A stretch of 64,000 nt of DNA from Cornus controversa (GCA_026545225.1 CM048849.1:15383541-15447540); one strand, 5' to 3'; shown: positions 34,319 to 46,181, counted from the stretch's first letter. The notes: generated from the sequence alone by a model not told the origin. Numbers and translations: made by a program.

Positions 34319-37110
34319 GAAGTCTTTGCTTCATGTCTTCCAAAATGGAAATTGCCATTCAAAGATGGCTCTGGTGATCGATGACCGGTTGAAGGTTTGG
34401 GAAAATATGGATCAATCTCGAGTTCATGTAGTACCTGCATTTAATCCTTATTATGCTCCTCAGGCAGAGGTATATATCTTCCTTTTTGTATGAATGTTCA
34501 TTGAAATCAGTTCATTATTGTACTAGAAGTGATGTTAACACAAATATTTTCTTAAATAGACAACAAATGTTGTTCCGGTCCTATGTGTGGCAAGAAATGT
34601 TGCATGCAATGTTAGAGGTAGTTTTTTCAAGTAAGAGAAGTTTCATTCTGTATTAAGGAAGCTTTTATATGACATATTAAAGAGTTGGCATACTATTGTT
34701 ATTGACTTATGGATTATTGTGTTCTATCTGCCTTGTCAATCAGAGAGTTTGATGAGAATTTATTAAGAAGAATCTCTAAACTCTTCTAAGAAGATGATGT
34801 GGTACATTTACCAGCTGCACCTGATGTGAGCAGCTACTTGATGTCAGAGGTATTTAAATAAAAAAAATTAACTCTAAAGTTGTCTCACTTTGTTGATAAA
34901 AGTTGGCATTTATGTTCAGATGCTTCCATTTAATTCAGGATGCTAGCTTTGTACCAAATGGCAATACAAATGCTCCGATTGCTGAGGGAATTAGTGGTCC
35001 TGAAGTTGCACAGAGATTGCACCAATCGGTAGTTTTTTTTTTTTAATTTTTATCGGCATTCCAATATTTTGTTTCATTGTGCACCCTCTGTCCTGTTAAC
35101 AGAAATTGTAAAATATTTTTACATGTGGTATTTATACTGCTTCTGTGTGATTTATTTTCTGTTCTTTCTGTTACTATGCATGTTATCCTTCTGATTGTCA
35201 TAATGTTGAGAATTTATTTTCATTTCATCTATCCTCATACTGGTCCGGATGAAAAGTATGAGGCCTGAAATCTCTCAGCAGCCTGTGCCAGCCGTTCAAA
35301 ATGTTTTTGCTCCAGCATCTTTGAGAACAGTCATACCTTCAGAGAGTAAAATCCTATCCTATTCATTACATTTTTCATTTCAGTTTAGGTCTTGAAAGAA
35401 AGCTATATAGTGTGATGTATATATCTTGATTCTTTTCTTGTCATATATTCCTTTTTCCAATTATATTGTAGAACCTAGTTTGCTTGGAGTTCCTTTTAGA
35501 CCAGATATCAACTCTTCTGAATTTGATCTTGACGTTAAGCGAAGATTCCTCATTGTGAATCACGGTCAAGATCTACGATATCAAGGCTCAGGGGAACCTC
35601 CTCTTTTATCTAGATTACCTACGCAACTAGGAGGCTGGCTAGTGGATGAAGATATGGATAGAGGACATTGAAATAACCGAGCTTCTGGAACTTTTCAAGA
35701 ATCTGATCTGCTAAAACCTGAAAAAACAGCGAGCTCGTCAGAATTCACATAATCATAGTACATCAGGTTCTGCTACTACAGGACTAATATCACATATACC
35801 CCAAGTGAGGGGTGAAGAGGTTCGTTCTATATCATTTTCCTCTGACCATATTAAATTGCTAGATTTTGTCATTCATGAACGGGTGTTACTATATGTTAAA
35901 ATTTTGATGTTGAATCTTACTTATTTTGCAGGCATTTCCAGGATATGAAATGCTGAGGCAAAATCTTCCAACAGCAAGGGCAAGGCCATAAGGTATTTTC
36001 AGATGTTATTATCAATCGAATTTTTGTTGAGGATCAAGAGTTACAAAAAAGTGTACATTTCTGTTAATCTTTGTTCTTATTTATTTATGTATTTTTGTGT
36101 TTGATGACCAATATATTTCAAAATATTTATTTAGCGATTTGAATTTTCCTTTTTTCTATATAGAGGTTGGTGTCTCTCATAGTCAATCATCCTCCAATAG
36201 CAGAGAACTTCAGATTGAAGGTGGGAAAGTGAACTTCCTACCATCTTCTTTATCAATAGGAATACTGCAATAAATTGGCTGGAGGTGCAGCTCAAAGGAA
36301 TGGTAAACGATCTAGTTTTGGTTAATTTAACCTCGCAAAACAGAGAAGTAGCTTCTCCTTTGGGAATTATACGAGTCATTTTGATTGCAAAGTCACATAA
36401 GATTTGTCTAGCTAGAAAGAAGTGCTAACTACTTGATTATTCAATTTCTAAGACTTGGAGAGAATTGTAATCTAGATTTTATCTGTAAGAATATTTTTTC
36501 CCTTCCTTTTTTGTAATTTTAATTCAAGTAATGGTAATTAAAACCAAAAAAAAAATGGTTTCAAAGAAGTTTTCATTGCAATGCAAAATCTAGAATACAC
36601 ATACACATGCCCTTGTTTGTTTTTATATCTAGATAACTTTTAAATGCTCAAACCTTTGAAGCTTGTAATAGAAGATGTTGTCTGCTGCTGCAGCCTAAAT
36701 GACCTAAGCTTACTCTCCCATTCTGTATCAACTTTTTTATTGTTTACCATAATTTTCTTTTGTTCCTTTAATGGAAAACTTAATAATTAGAATGGAGTAA
36801 AGTAATAGTACTTGTTTCTTGGGTAGATCAAAAAAAAAATTGCATTACAAAGAAAGCTAAATTCATAATTTTAGCTTTCGTAAATATATATATATTGACA
36901 TGAAATTTGCTAGTATTCATGTTCTTTGTTGAATTACTCTACCCTCTCAGTGTGTAGTGAGTTGGAAAGCCTGAAGTATCAAGTTATGTTAATTTGCAAT
37001 GTTGAAAGCTGAACTGGCTGACTCATTGGTGTAGGTCTTGTTTACTGGTGAGAAAATTGGTGTTGGAATGGGGAAGACTAGGAAGCTGAGAATGCCCTCC
37101 GCAGCTTATT
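34319..37110 (+). pseudogene. CPL1/CPL2-like CTD phosphatase pseudogene, C-terminal half
   Basis: Nine exon-like blocks with splice-like borders encode parts of a plant RNA polymerase II CTD phosphatase-like protein of the CPL1/CPL2 type, which in the family represses stress-responsive transcription. Blocks: 34319-34469 ([20 protein letters not shown], then PYYAPQAE), 34560-34617 (CVARNVACNVR), 34744-34849 (FDENLLRRIS, PDVSSYLMSE), 34939-35028, about 35253-35345, 35472-35819 (KPSLLGVPFRPD, GEPPLLSRLP, GGWLVDED), about 35939-35992, about 36163-36290 and 37035-37110 (VLFTGEKIGVGMGKTRK, the start of the double-stranded-RNA-binding region). Breaks: TAA at 34787-34789, TGA at about 35259, TGA at 35669-35671, a frameshift near 35740, and a deletion after TRK in the last block. 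The catalytic N-terminal half is missing. Introns are retained, so it is not a processed copy. Confidence 0.85.
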
Positions 37111-37283
37111 TTCATTACTTGTTTCTTTATACAAGCAGCTTATATGATATAATATTCTTCTCTTATTATGATATTATCATATTGACTGCTGTGACAACAA
37201 ATACTTGGAGCCTTGATGTTTGTAAAGGAACAAATAATACTTTTATAGCACATTCATGTTGAATTTATACAGTTGGAAATAAA

Positions 37284-37345
37284 ATGAGAGAGAATCAATT
37301 AAGATGGTTTGGACATGTGAAGACCACTAAGGTTGAAGAAGACAA
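37284..37345 (+). mobile_element. LINE reverse transcriptase end fragment
   Basis: MRENQLRWFGHVKTTKVEED is the ENRLRWFGHV-type motif found near the C-terminus of many plant LINE reverse transcriptases. After about 60 bp the sequence changes to gypsy gag-protease in the same frame, which shows a junction between unrelated elements. Confidence 0.6.
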
Positions 37346-37855
37346 AAGGAAAGTTCATGACCAGTCCGAAAATCCAAAAAATTTTCAAATAAATCTAAAT
37401 ATGTCTCCTTTAAATCCAAATGTAAATAAATTTCCACAAAATCCAAATCTAATCAAAGAAAAGTCAAATGAAGTTCTTTCATTATTAATTCCAAATCTTG
37501 AAACTTCATTTGAACCTCCGGTTCCTTTCCCTCAAAGATTAAAGGAGCCCTCTCATTTTGAAAAATAAGGAAAGAAAATTCAAGACATGATGGAGATTTT
37601 CAAACAAGTAAAAATCAATCTCCCTCTCCTTGATGCCATACATAAAATTTCCTCCTATGCCAAATACTTGAAGGACTCATGCACTTAAAAGCGTAAATCT
37701 AGAAATAATGTTCCTAAGAAGGTCCACTTAACTGGGCAAGTAAGTTCAATCTTTCAACACAAAGCCCTTCCTAAGTTCAAGGATCCGGGTGCCCTAATAA
37801 TTTCTTGCACCATTGGTAACCAAGAGTTTGAAAAGGCACTTCTTGTATATCTATG
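37346..37855 (+). pseudogene. Athila/Tat gypsy gag-protease fragment
   Basis: VPFPQRLKEPSHFEK then a stop, then (in the same or a nearby frame) MMEIFKQVKINLPLLDAIHK, SSYAKYLKDSCT, VHLTGQVSSIFQHK, FKDPGALIISCTIGNQEFEK and ALL. This is the segment just upstream of the aspartic protease in Athila/Tat elements; it stops before the catalytic Asp-x-Gly motif. It continues directly into LTR-like DNA, so it is truncated. Confidence 0.75.
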
Positions 37856-38640
37856 TTCATGCCAGCTTGTGGCATGTTGATAACTTTTGAAAAAGATTGT
37901 ATCTACGTGTGAACAATTAGTATTTGGAATTGTATATGTAATATTCATGTTTGGTATGTTGACTATTTTGAGAAATGTATGTTGAAAGAAAGCCTTTGGA
38001 TCAAATGTATGTGATATATGGATTTGACCTTTATGAAATTCAAATGAATGATTTTTGTTGAGTTTTATGCATGTTTTAAAGTTGTATATGAATGCATGAG
38101 ACTATAAAATGCAATTAGATATGACTTATACAGACTTTGGACATTGGGAGAATTCTGTAGGATTTTCTGTCGAGGGCCTCGTAAGTCACTCTTCAGTCAT
38201 TCTTTGATTAATTGTAGCTCTTCGATGAATCGCAGTTAGCTTTTCAATGAATCGTAAAATTGAGGTGAAATCGAGTTCCAAACCTGAGAGTTCTGATAGA
38301 AGTTACGCTATATCTTCGATTAATCATATGTTACGCTTAATCGTAACCCACGTTACGATTAATCGTAAGATTCACGTGTAATCTGTCTTGAAATAATTTG
38401 GTTAAGTGCTCGTATAATCATGTGTGAGGTCCATTGAAATTTGTGCATCTTAAATTAAGCATTTTTAACTTTATGCTTATGATGACGCTTCCGTGAATAT
38501 GAGATTTATGTGTGATTCATTAGATTAAAAGTGTGATTTAACCTTAAGATTCGGCCCCGAAATAGAATTTTCGGTGACTCGAATTATGGGGACGTGGAGA
38601 TAATTTATTTCATTTGTTAATACTCCTAAGACATGTACGG
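37856..38640 (+). mobile_element. Gypsy LTR-derived segment
   Basis: CATGCCAGCTTGTGGCATGTTGAT (split here as CATGCCAGCTTG and TGGCATGTTGAT) matches the CCATGCCGGCTTATGGCATG phrase of the LTRs at 3298 and, on the minus strand, at about 51990. An array of short palindromes follows (38215-38375), then GACGCTTCCGTGAATATGAG and a decayed GGGGACGTGGA end. This is the same order as in the LTR ending at 50782. Confidence 0.55.
38215..38375 (+). repeat. Array of CGATTAATCG palindromes
   Basis: Motifs at about 38222 (TCGATGAATCGCAG), 38243 (TCAATGAATCGTAA), then after a gap of about 74 bp at 38317 (TCGATTAATCATA), 38334 (CGCTTAATCGTAAC) and 38354 (ACGATTAATCGTAAG). The last contains the perfect palindrome CGATTAATCG. 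Confidence 0.75.
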
Positions 38641-38819
38641 AGTAGTTTAGAACACCCAAAAGAAAAATAGACTAACGAATTGAAACCGTGAGAGTACTCA
38701 CGTATTCCTTCAAACCTCAGCCATTGATATGCATATAGATACGGATATAGATAGACTACATAAAGACGTGTCCATTCGAAAATGAATTATAACATTCCTC
38801 CTTATAAGCTGCGATACAC

Positions 38820-39258
38820 GTTACTCCGTATTACTTTTATCTGAGACCCCACACCTCCCATTTGCAATTTGAAATCTCTCCCTCTCTCCAAAGAGACGTT
38901 AGAACCTTTTTAACCTTTTCTGTAACAACAATAATTTTTTTTTCCACAACATTTTTTAAAAAACACTTTTTATTTCTATTGTTTCAATTTCAATCTCTCT
39001 CTCCATTTAATGTACTTGAACTACGCGACCACTCACAGTCACAAACCCATTGCGCTATGCACAAGAAAGAGCTTTCGCTTCTGTCTCTGACCAAAATTTC
39101 CATTCTCAGTCTCCCTCTCTCTATCTCTTAAATTCGATGCATTTCTTTAGTTTCTCTCTCTACATATCCCTGTATAACCCTAAGTCCCCCACAGTTTTGC
39201 TGCATTGAGAGGAGAGAGAAGATCGAGAGACTTTTCGGATCTTAACTTCATCGTTCGT
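38820..39258 (+). promoter_or_regulatory. Promoter and leader exon of the TRM gene
   Basis: This region precedes the TRM gene. It has repeated CTCTCTCTC tracts (38876-38890, 38994-39004, 39113-39128 and 39153-39160), which are common around plant transcription starts, and a weak TATA-like CTGTATAACCC at about 39171. CGTGTAAGTG gives a good 5' splice site, so the leader exon probably ends at 39258. Transcript start is inferred. Confidence 0.45.
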
Positions 39259-40271
39259 GTAAGTGATTACTGATTTAAGTTCTTTTTTCTGAATCGTTGA
39301 CTGAAAATAAACATAGGGTTATTTGTTTTAGATAGCGTGATCTTTGGTTATGAGTTGATGCTGTGTTTCTTTCGAAGTCAACTAGTTATATGAAGTCAAT
39401 TTTTCTTGATTGGGATTGGTTTGGTTTTTATCCTTAGTGATCCGTTTGGTTGCTGAGAAACTGTAGGGAAATAAACTGAACTAAAAAAATTTGAATCTTG
39501 GGGTTCTATTTTTGTTATCATTAAGAATTATCTGGAAATCATAAAAATAAAAACCCCCCTTCCCAACTTAACTGTGCATGGTATAACAATGTAGGTGTTT
39601 TAGCTCATCATGAAATAAACGACAAACAATTTGATTTTATTCTCGGTTCCTCAGTTTCTTAGCAATCACAGCTGGGGGGTTGGGATTTTTTTCAGCTGAT
39701 ATCTAATGACTGAAAAATGTGTGGTCAAACGATCTTGGTTTTAGTAGTGATTGGGGTTTTGAAAATTGGAAATCAAATACAGGGCAGACCAATTCCATCC
39801 TAGGGTGATTGTATTGATATAACGTGAAGGCACCCTTGTCAAATCTCTGCCCTAATAGGTAGATAAAGAACTTCAAAAGTAGAAGCAAGAATACGAATGG
39901 GATTCAAAAGAAATAGTGTATTGAGAAGTAAAATAATAGATAAAATGCAATCTCACCATCACTTTGTTGCATCTCAGTTTTTATTTGGAGTTCGCTCATT
40001 TGGAACTTGTATCTTGTACATTATTTAAGTTCCAATCATGTGGAAGTTTTGTGAGCTGGATAACATTTCATGTTTATTTTAAAGACAACTAACTTAGTAA
40101 TGGTTTCTGATGCTTATGTAGCATTCCGGATGTATAGAACTTGAGAAATTATAATGCAGTTTTCCCTTCTTGATAGAGAAACTGCACATTCACAAATACT
40201 GCTCGGTTTGATATTGGACTTGTATTCCTCAATCATTACAACCTTGATCGACTTCTTTCTATGATGGATAA

Positions 40272-40438
40272 GAAGAAGGGCTAGCTCAGTGCATGAGGCT
40301 CCCTCCATTGTGGGTCTAGGGAGGGTCAAATGTACGCAGCCTTACTTCTAATGTGGAGAGGCTGTTTCCCATTTCTAACTCATGATCTCCAAGTCATAAT
40401 GGAGCAACATTATCATTGCACCAAGAGTCTCCCTCTTT
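40272..40438 (-). mobile_element. Au-type SINE in the leader intron, 12-bp TSD
   Basis: On the minus strand this is a tRNA-derived SINE: GGAGACTCTTGGTGCAATG, a degraded box B (GATCATGAGTTAGAAAT), GGAAACAGCCTCTCCAC and GTAAGGCTGCGTACATTTG, the hallmarks of the plant Au SINE family. Perfect direct repeats TATGATGGATAA flank it (40260-40271 and 40439-40450). It sits in the inferred 39259-40590 intron before the TRM start codon. Confidence 0.9.
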
Positions 40439-40680
40439 TATGATGGATAAAAGCAATGCTAAAATTTAAGAACATTCACAATGTAAGTGAAAAAGGGTTA
40501 AAAATTTAAATATTAGTTCAAAGAGTTGGCATTTGAGAAATACAATATAGTTGAAGCATCAAGTCACTCTAGTATTTGATTTAGTTGCAGATGTATTGTG
40601 ATTGATGGAATAATGTTCATCTTCACACTTGTTTCTTCCTTTCATGAAAATTGAAGTTAGGGTTGTTTCTACGTGAAAAT

Positions 40681-43600
40681 ATGGGAGCTGAGAAACAAGG
40701 TTCCAAGGGTGGAGGGGGTTATGTTGGTGGCTTCTTCCAGTTGTTTGATTGGAATGCAAAATCCCGAAAGAAATTGTTCTCAAGCAAGACTGATCTACCA
40801 GGTACAATTGAACTTCATGTGCATTGATTTTTTTGGTATATAATAATATATCTACACATGTGTGCACAAGATACATGTTTGTATTTAGTCTTTTCTATGT
40901 TTTCGGTTTTTTCTTGTAGAGCAATTGAAGCAGAAAAAGAGAAGTGATGGGAATTTGCCAACTACAACACGGCTTCATCTGGTGGAATTATAATGATTCA
41001 ATATCTTTATATTGTTTATCTTACTACTTTATAGGATGTGGTGATTGAATGCTAAGGCAGTTCTTTACTTCTGTCATGTCTGCAGATGGGCGAGGATGAA
41101 ATTGTAGAACGATCAAGTATCAAAGGGAATAGTGAATATAGTTGTGCTTCATCAGTAACTGATGAGGAAGGTTGTGGAAATAGGGGCCCGGGGGTAGTTG
41201 CCAGGCTTATGGGATTGGATTCACTGCCAACATCCAATTTTGTGGAGCCTTACTCTAGCCCATTTTTTGACTCCCAGTCTCTTCAAGATGCTCATTACCA
41301 CAGGAGAAACCTTGATTTTCGACATGATCATCAAATAATGCATTCTAGCAATCTTCTCAATAATGTGGAGGCCCCTTTTAGGGATACCATGGACCCAAAG
41401 CCTCAGAAGATGATAAACAGGCCAATTGAGAAGTTCCGAACTGAAATATTGCCTCCTAAATCTGCTAAATCAGTTCCAATTACGCACCACAAGCTTTTGT
41501 CTCCTATCAAAAGCTCTGGTTTCATTCCATCTAAGGATGCAGCTCACATAATGGAAGCAGCTATTAAAATTATCGAGCCGGGACCTCAGGCTACTACAAA
41601 GTCCAAAAGGCCTTTGGTTAGTTCTTCTTCAGTTCCCTTGAAAGTTAGGGATTTGAAAGAAAAAGTGGAAGCTGCTCAGAAATTATCCAGGCTCGCTGAA
41701 ACTTCTCGGAGGCCAGTTGAGTCCAATGCCGCTAAGTATCTTAAGGGACAATCCATGAATAACAGCTGGAATGGATCAGTGGGTTCAACATCGTTCAAGG
41801 GTTCTTATTCAGAAGACTGTACTGCTGGTTTAAACAATAAAGGAAAATCCATTTCCCTCGCTCTCCAAGCGAAAGTTAATGTTCAGAAAAGAGAAGGCTT
41901 AAACCCAAGTGGCAGCAGAAGTTTGTTTGGCGAGAAAGAACAGATTGAGAGCGTGTCAACCCAGCTGTTTAAGAGCCAACCAAATATCCAAAAAAATACA
42001 TATAAGAAACCTTCTACACATGTTGCGTCCACTGTGCTCAAGCAGAATAATCAGAAACAAAATTGCGCGATGGAGAGAGAAAAGTTACCTTCAAAACCCT
42101 TGGTTTCTAATTCACGAGGTAAAAAAACATTGTCGGGAGATTCTTCTATTGGTCGACATAAAAGCTCAAGTAAAATTCTTGGTAACTCCAAAATTGGTTC
42201 CAGGTCGGGTTCAATAGCAGCAGATTATAAAAAAGAAGTCCCATTTTCTGGTACTAAAAATGTCTGTCGAAAGAAGCGGTCTATAGATGGGAATTTTCAC
42301 TTTGAGAAAAATCATGTTGTTGATAACATGTTGACTTATAAAAATGCGAAGCCAATTGAATCTAATTCAGTGATAGATGGACACTTTAGTTGGGCTGAAG
42401 ATAGCAACCGTAAAGGCACAGATGTTGTTTCTTTTACATTCACAGCTCCAATGACAAAATTGACACCTGGTTTTGAGACCTCTAGACAGGTGAAAGAGAA
42501 AAATGATGGCTTTAGTGCTGATTATCGAGGTAAAAAGGTGCTGCACAACTCAGATAGTACAAACAGAACAAAGCTGTCGTCACTAGGAGGTGATGCTTTA
42601 AGCATTCTTTTGGAGCAAAAGCTGAGGGAATTAGCTCATGGAGTTGAATCTTCCAGCTACAAAGCTGAAACGGCTAGTAGTTCTGCTTCAGTTTTTCAGG
42701 ATATGGTACCTGCGTTTAAAGCAGTAAATTCAACATCAATGTTCCATGATAAAAGGAGCCAAGAAGGGATGCATGCAGATAAATTAGGTTGCCAATATGT
42801 CCCCGACTTTTCTTCAACTGCTCCTCAGAGTCTCTTGACAAAATATAAGCTTCAGGTAAATCTTATTTATTTTTGCTCATGATTCTCATTCCCTTTAAGT
42901 TTGATCTCTGTCCAAGCTCTTTTTCCCCCTCTTAAATCTCACTGAATTTTGGCTGATCTTCTGTGTTTTTACTAAATTTCCTCGTTATTTCAAAATGGCT
43001 AGTCTATCAGCTAATTCAATTAGTCCCCTTTCCATGACACTGCTTTAATCTATTAAGTATTTTCATTTTATTGGTCTATTTTTATTTTTATTTTTTATAT
43101 GGAAAACATTTCAGTCCCAAGTATATGCCAGTATTGAAATGAACAGGGGTTCAAAAATTCAATTTGTGATTATCAAACAGAATTGACCCGAGTGTTTTCC
43201 CTACTTCTAAACATATAACCTCTAGTTATTAGTAGAATCTCCATGTCATTGATGATTACTTCTAATTCTTTTGATATTTATGAAAAGCCAAAGCAAGTCC
43301 TTGCAACCTAAAATTGGGTATTATATATTACATTTTTTGCATTGCAGTGACAGTTCTACAGCTTAGGGGAGCCACTCATAGTAAAACTCTTAACTTGCAG
43401 TGTTATAATTAATCATCAAAATGCTCCTTTGTGAACCCTTATGTTGCGTTTGGTACGCAACAATGAAATGGAATGGAATACCAATATTACCTTTTTTGAT
43501 CCATTCAATTTGTTTCGTAAGAAAAACTAAAGTGGGAATGACCATTCCGCGTCATTCCTTTGGAATGAAAATTCATTCCATTACTCAACCTATGGAATGG

Positions 43601-45096
43601 TCATTCCATTCTCAATAAACATTAAAAAATAAAATCTAGTTACCAAAAAGAATGTAATCATCATTCCATTCCTGTATCATTTCATGTTTGAAACCAAACA
43701 ATAGAATAGGAATGACCATTCCATTCTATTCTCATTCTCATTCTCATTCTATTCTCACTTTTAATGGAATGCTCATTCATACCAAACACAGCATTAGAGT
43801 TATGGTTGAAAATGGTTCGATTTATTACTTTTACTTAAAAGGCTGCTTTACCTTTAAGTTTTAACATGTGTTTGCTACAGTACCTGCGGCATATTGGTAA
43901 TTTACTCAATTTGCTGCTACTCAATTTGCTGCAAATTTCTCAGGGAATGGAAGAAATGGATGAGTGTAGAAGTAATTATATGCTGACCATTCCATTCTAT
44001 TCTCATTCTTATTCTATTCTCACTTTAATGAAATGCTTATTCCATTCCATTGTTGCGTGTACGCAGCATTAGAGTTATGGTTGAAAATCGTTTGATTTAC
44101 TACTTTTACTTAAAAGGCTGCTTTACTTTGAAGTTTTAACATGTGTTTGCTACAGTACCTGCGGCATACTGATAATTTACTCAATTTGCTGCAAAATTCT
44201 CAGGGAATGGAAGAAATGGATGAGTGTAGCAGTAATTATGCTGAATCTAGAAAGTTACTTGACTATCGACATCCAAGTCCAATCTCTGTTCTTGAACCTT
44301 CTTTCTTGACAGAAAGTTGCAACTCGGCGGATAGCACGAACAGTAACAGCACAGAAGGTATAATGTGGTACTTTTCTTCCATGAAGAGATTATTATTTAA
44401 TCGTAGGAACACTGAAACATCTATCACTGAATTTCAGGTAGCAAGCAGTGTTCATCTGTGCAAGCTCAGGAAGTGCTTGTTATGGGTTCTTCAAAGAAGA
44501 TATATATAGTGGAAGCTGATGCAGAGTTATCAGATTCAGCTTCTTCCACATCTACTACAACTGTGGCTAGAATGCATGTAACTAGTTTCTCTGTGAAAGA
44601 TTCTATTGGATCAAACGGGTGGGAACTAAAATATGTGAAGGAGATAGTATGTAATGTGGAATTGATGTTCAAGGATTTTGCATTGGGTCGAACCTCTGAG
44701 ATCATAAATCCTCATCTATTTGATCAACTGGAAAGTCGGAAAGGAGTGTTTGAAAGTCATGGAGATAAGCCGAAGCTAAAACGAAAGGTTTTATTTGATT
44801 GTGTGAGTGAATGCATGGACTTAAGATGCAGAAGGTATGCCGGTGGGGGATGCAGAACATGGGGAAAAGGGTTGCTGGTAAGAAGAAAGGGGTGGTTAGC
44901 AGAAGAAATATACAAGGAGATTTCAGGGTGGAGTGACATGGCAGACTTTATGGTAGATGAGCTTGTAGACAAAGACATGAGCACCCAATATGGGAAATGG
45001 CTTGACTTTGAAGTTGAAGCATTTGAACTGGGAGTAGAGATTGAGAAACGAATTCTTAATTCTTTGGTTGATGAAGTGGTTGCTGATATCTTGTGA
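40681..45096 (+). CDS. TRM/DUF4378 family protein, five coding exons
   Basis: My exon model is 40681-40801, 40920-40981, 41086-42855, 44204-44357 and 44438-45096. It totals 2766 nt, 921 residues, with all phases agreeing and GT..AG borders. Residues 16-33 read GGFFQLFDWNAKSRKKLF. VVARLMGLDSLP at 98-109 is the DUF3741-associated motif of TON1-recruiting-motif (TRM) proteins. GGDALSILLEQKLRELAH lies late in exon 3. Exon 4 holds PSPISVLEPSF. DUF4378 spans about 764-918 with CVSECMD and the tryptophans of RTWGKG and KGWLAEE. In the family these proteins bind TON1/PP2A or microtubules and shape cell division planes and elongation. Exon 4 could instead start at 44156 (same frame, 16 extra residues), but TACTGAT there looks like a branch point, so I prefer 44204. 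A probable leader intron (39259-40590) precedes the ATG. Intron 3 contains a MITE and a partial exon copy. Confidence 0.9.
43442..43793. mobile_element. Harbinger-like MITE in intron 3 of the TRM gene
   Basis: The left end is TGTTGCGTTTGGTACGCAAC and the right end CATACCAAACACAGCA is its inverted partner. TTA direct repeats flank it (43439-43441 and 43794-43796), the 3-bp target duplication of PIF/Harbinger elements. The interior is full of GGAATGACCATTCC-type motifs. A related element is at 49261-50091. Confidence 0.85.
43713..44240 (+). repeat. Tandem duplication covering a MITE end and part of exon 4
   Basis: Unit 1 (43713-43983) and unit 2 (43984-about 44240) share the MITE right end, GCATTAGAGTTATGGTTGAA, TTACTTAAAAGGCTGCTTTA, GTGTTTGCTACAGTACCTGC and GGAATGGAAGAAATGGATGA. 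The join falls at TGCTGA|CCATTCC, with TGA microhomology between the exon and the MITE. Unit 1 also has a 15-bp internal repeat (TACTCAATTTGCTGC twice). The unit-1 exon copy (from 43944) keeps its acceptor but has no matching 5' splice site, so it is probably skipped. Confidence 0.85.
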
Positions 45097-45902
45097 TTTT
45101 AATACCTTGAGCATAATTTTCTGTAAGTTGGTATCCATGCGTTTGTTCCTGGGGAAAATGTATTTTTTTGGATATATTATTATTAATTTTTTTTTTTTTT
45201 TCCAATTGGTGCTTAATGTAGTTCCTTCTTTGTGATTATTTAAAGTAGTTGTTGAAATCATAATCAGTGAAATGCAATGAATGAGGAGCCATCTTTTGGA
45301 TGTCAATACCTTTTGTCCTCAAAAAGTATTACACATATAAAATGAAATCATATATCACTGTCTTTTTAACCTTTGAAAATAAACTAGCCCAACAAAAAAC
45401 AGTGATAATATTATTGATAATGACTGGTTTATGGATCTTGCTTTATTAGGCTGGATTCTACAACCTGGTTAGTTATCACTTATAACTCTCTTATCCTTTG
45501 AAATCTAAATTAGAATGTTGTTTTGATTTTTTAGTGAATTGGTGGGTAGCAATAAATAAAATGTTGATCTAGTTGTGGCAGGAATAAAAGGATGTCAAAT
45601 CGTAAGTCTTAACAAGTCTCAACAGAGGCACCAAGCATTAAAACACAGAGTTCCTCTCATTGTGCAACCAGATTAGATCTCCTTCCAACCAACCAACTTC
45701 TCGGTTGTAATTGAATCAAGTGGCCAAGTTGCAAGGGAAGGAAATTTCTTATTACTGAATATATAAAATTTCAAACATTACTGCAAATTCAGTCACACTT
45801 TTAAATTTTGAGCACTCAAGAGAGTTGGCTTCAACAACCTTGTATACTACTATTCATAAAAAAAAATTACAAGTGCTTTGTCTTTGCCTCCCAAACATGG
45901 TG

Positions 45903-45956
45903 TTACTCTCTCTCTCTCTCTCTCTCTCATTCTTTCATATATATATATATATATTG
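45903..45956. repeat. (CT)n and (AT)n microsatellite
   Basis: About 24 bp of CT dinucleotides, a short spacer, then about 18 bp of AT. Confidence 0.95.
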
Positions 45957-46181
45957 AGCTTTGTCTTTTTATTATGGCAAAAGTGTAAAAGAAAAAATCT
46001 CTTGACTTTCTCAAATGTGCAAATTCACTTTATAAACTATGTTTTAAAACAAGTGTATCTCATCTTACAAAAATTAGCAACTACAAGGATATATATATAA
46101 AAGTGTCCATTATGCCATTTTCCCTATAAATATACTAGTGTTTTCTAAATAAAAATAGTTAGATAAAATTACATAAAAAAA

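Noticed and set aside
43866-44072. ORF over the upstream copy of exon 4 as a normal exon
   Set aside because: It has an acceptor but reads into MITE sequence without the donor of the real exon; I treat it as a duplicated exon relic.
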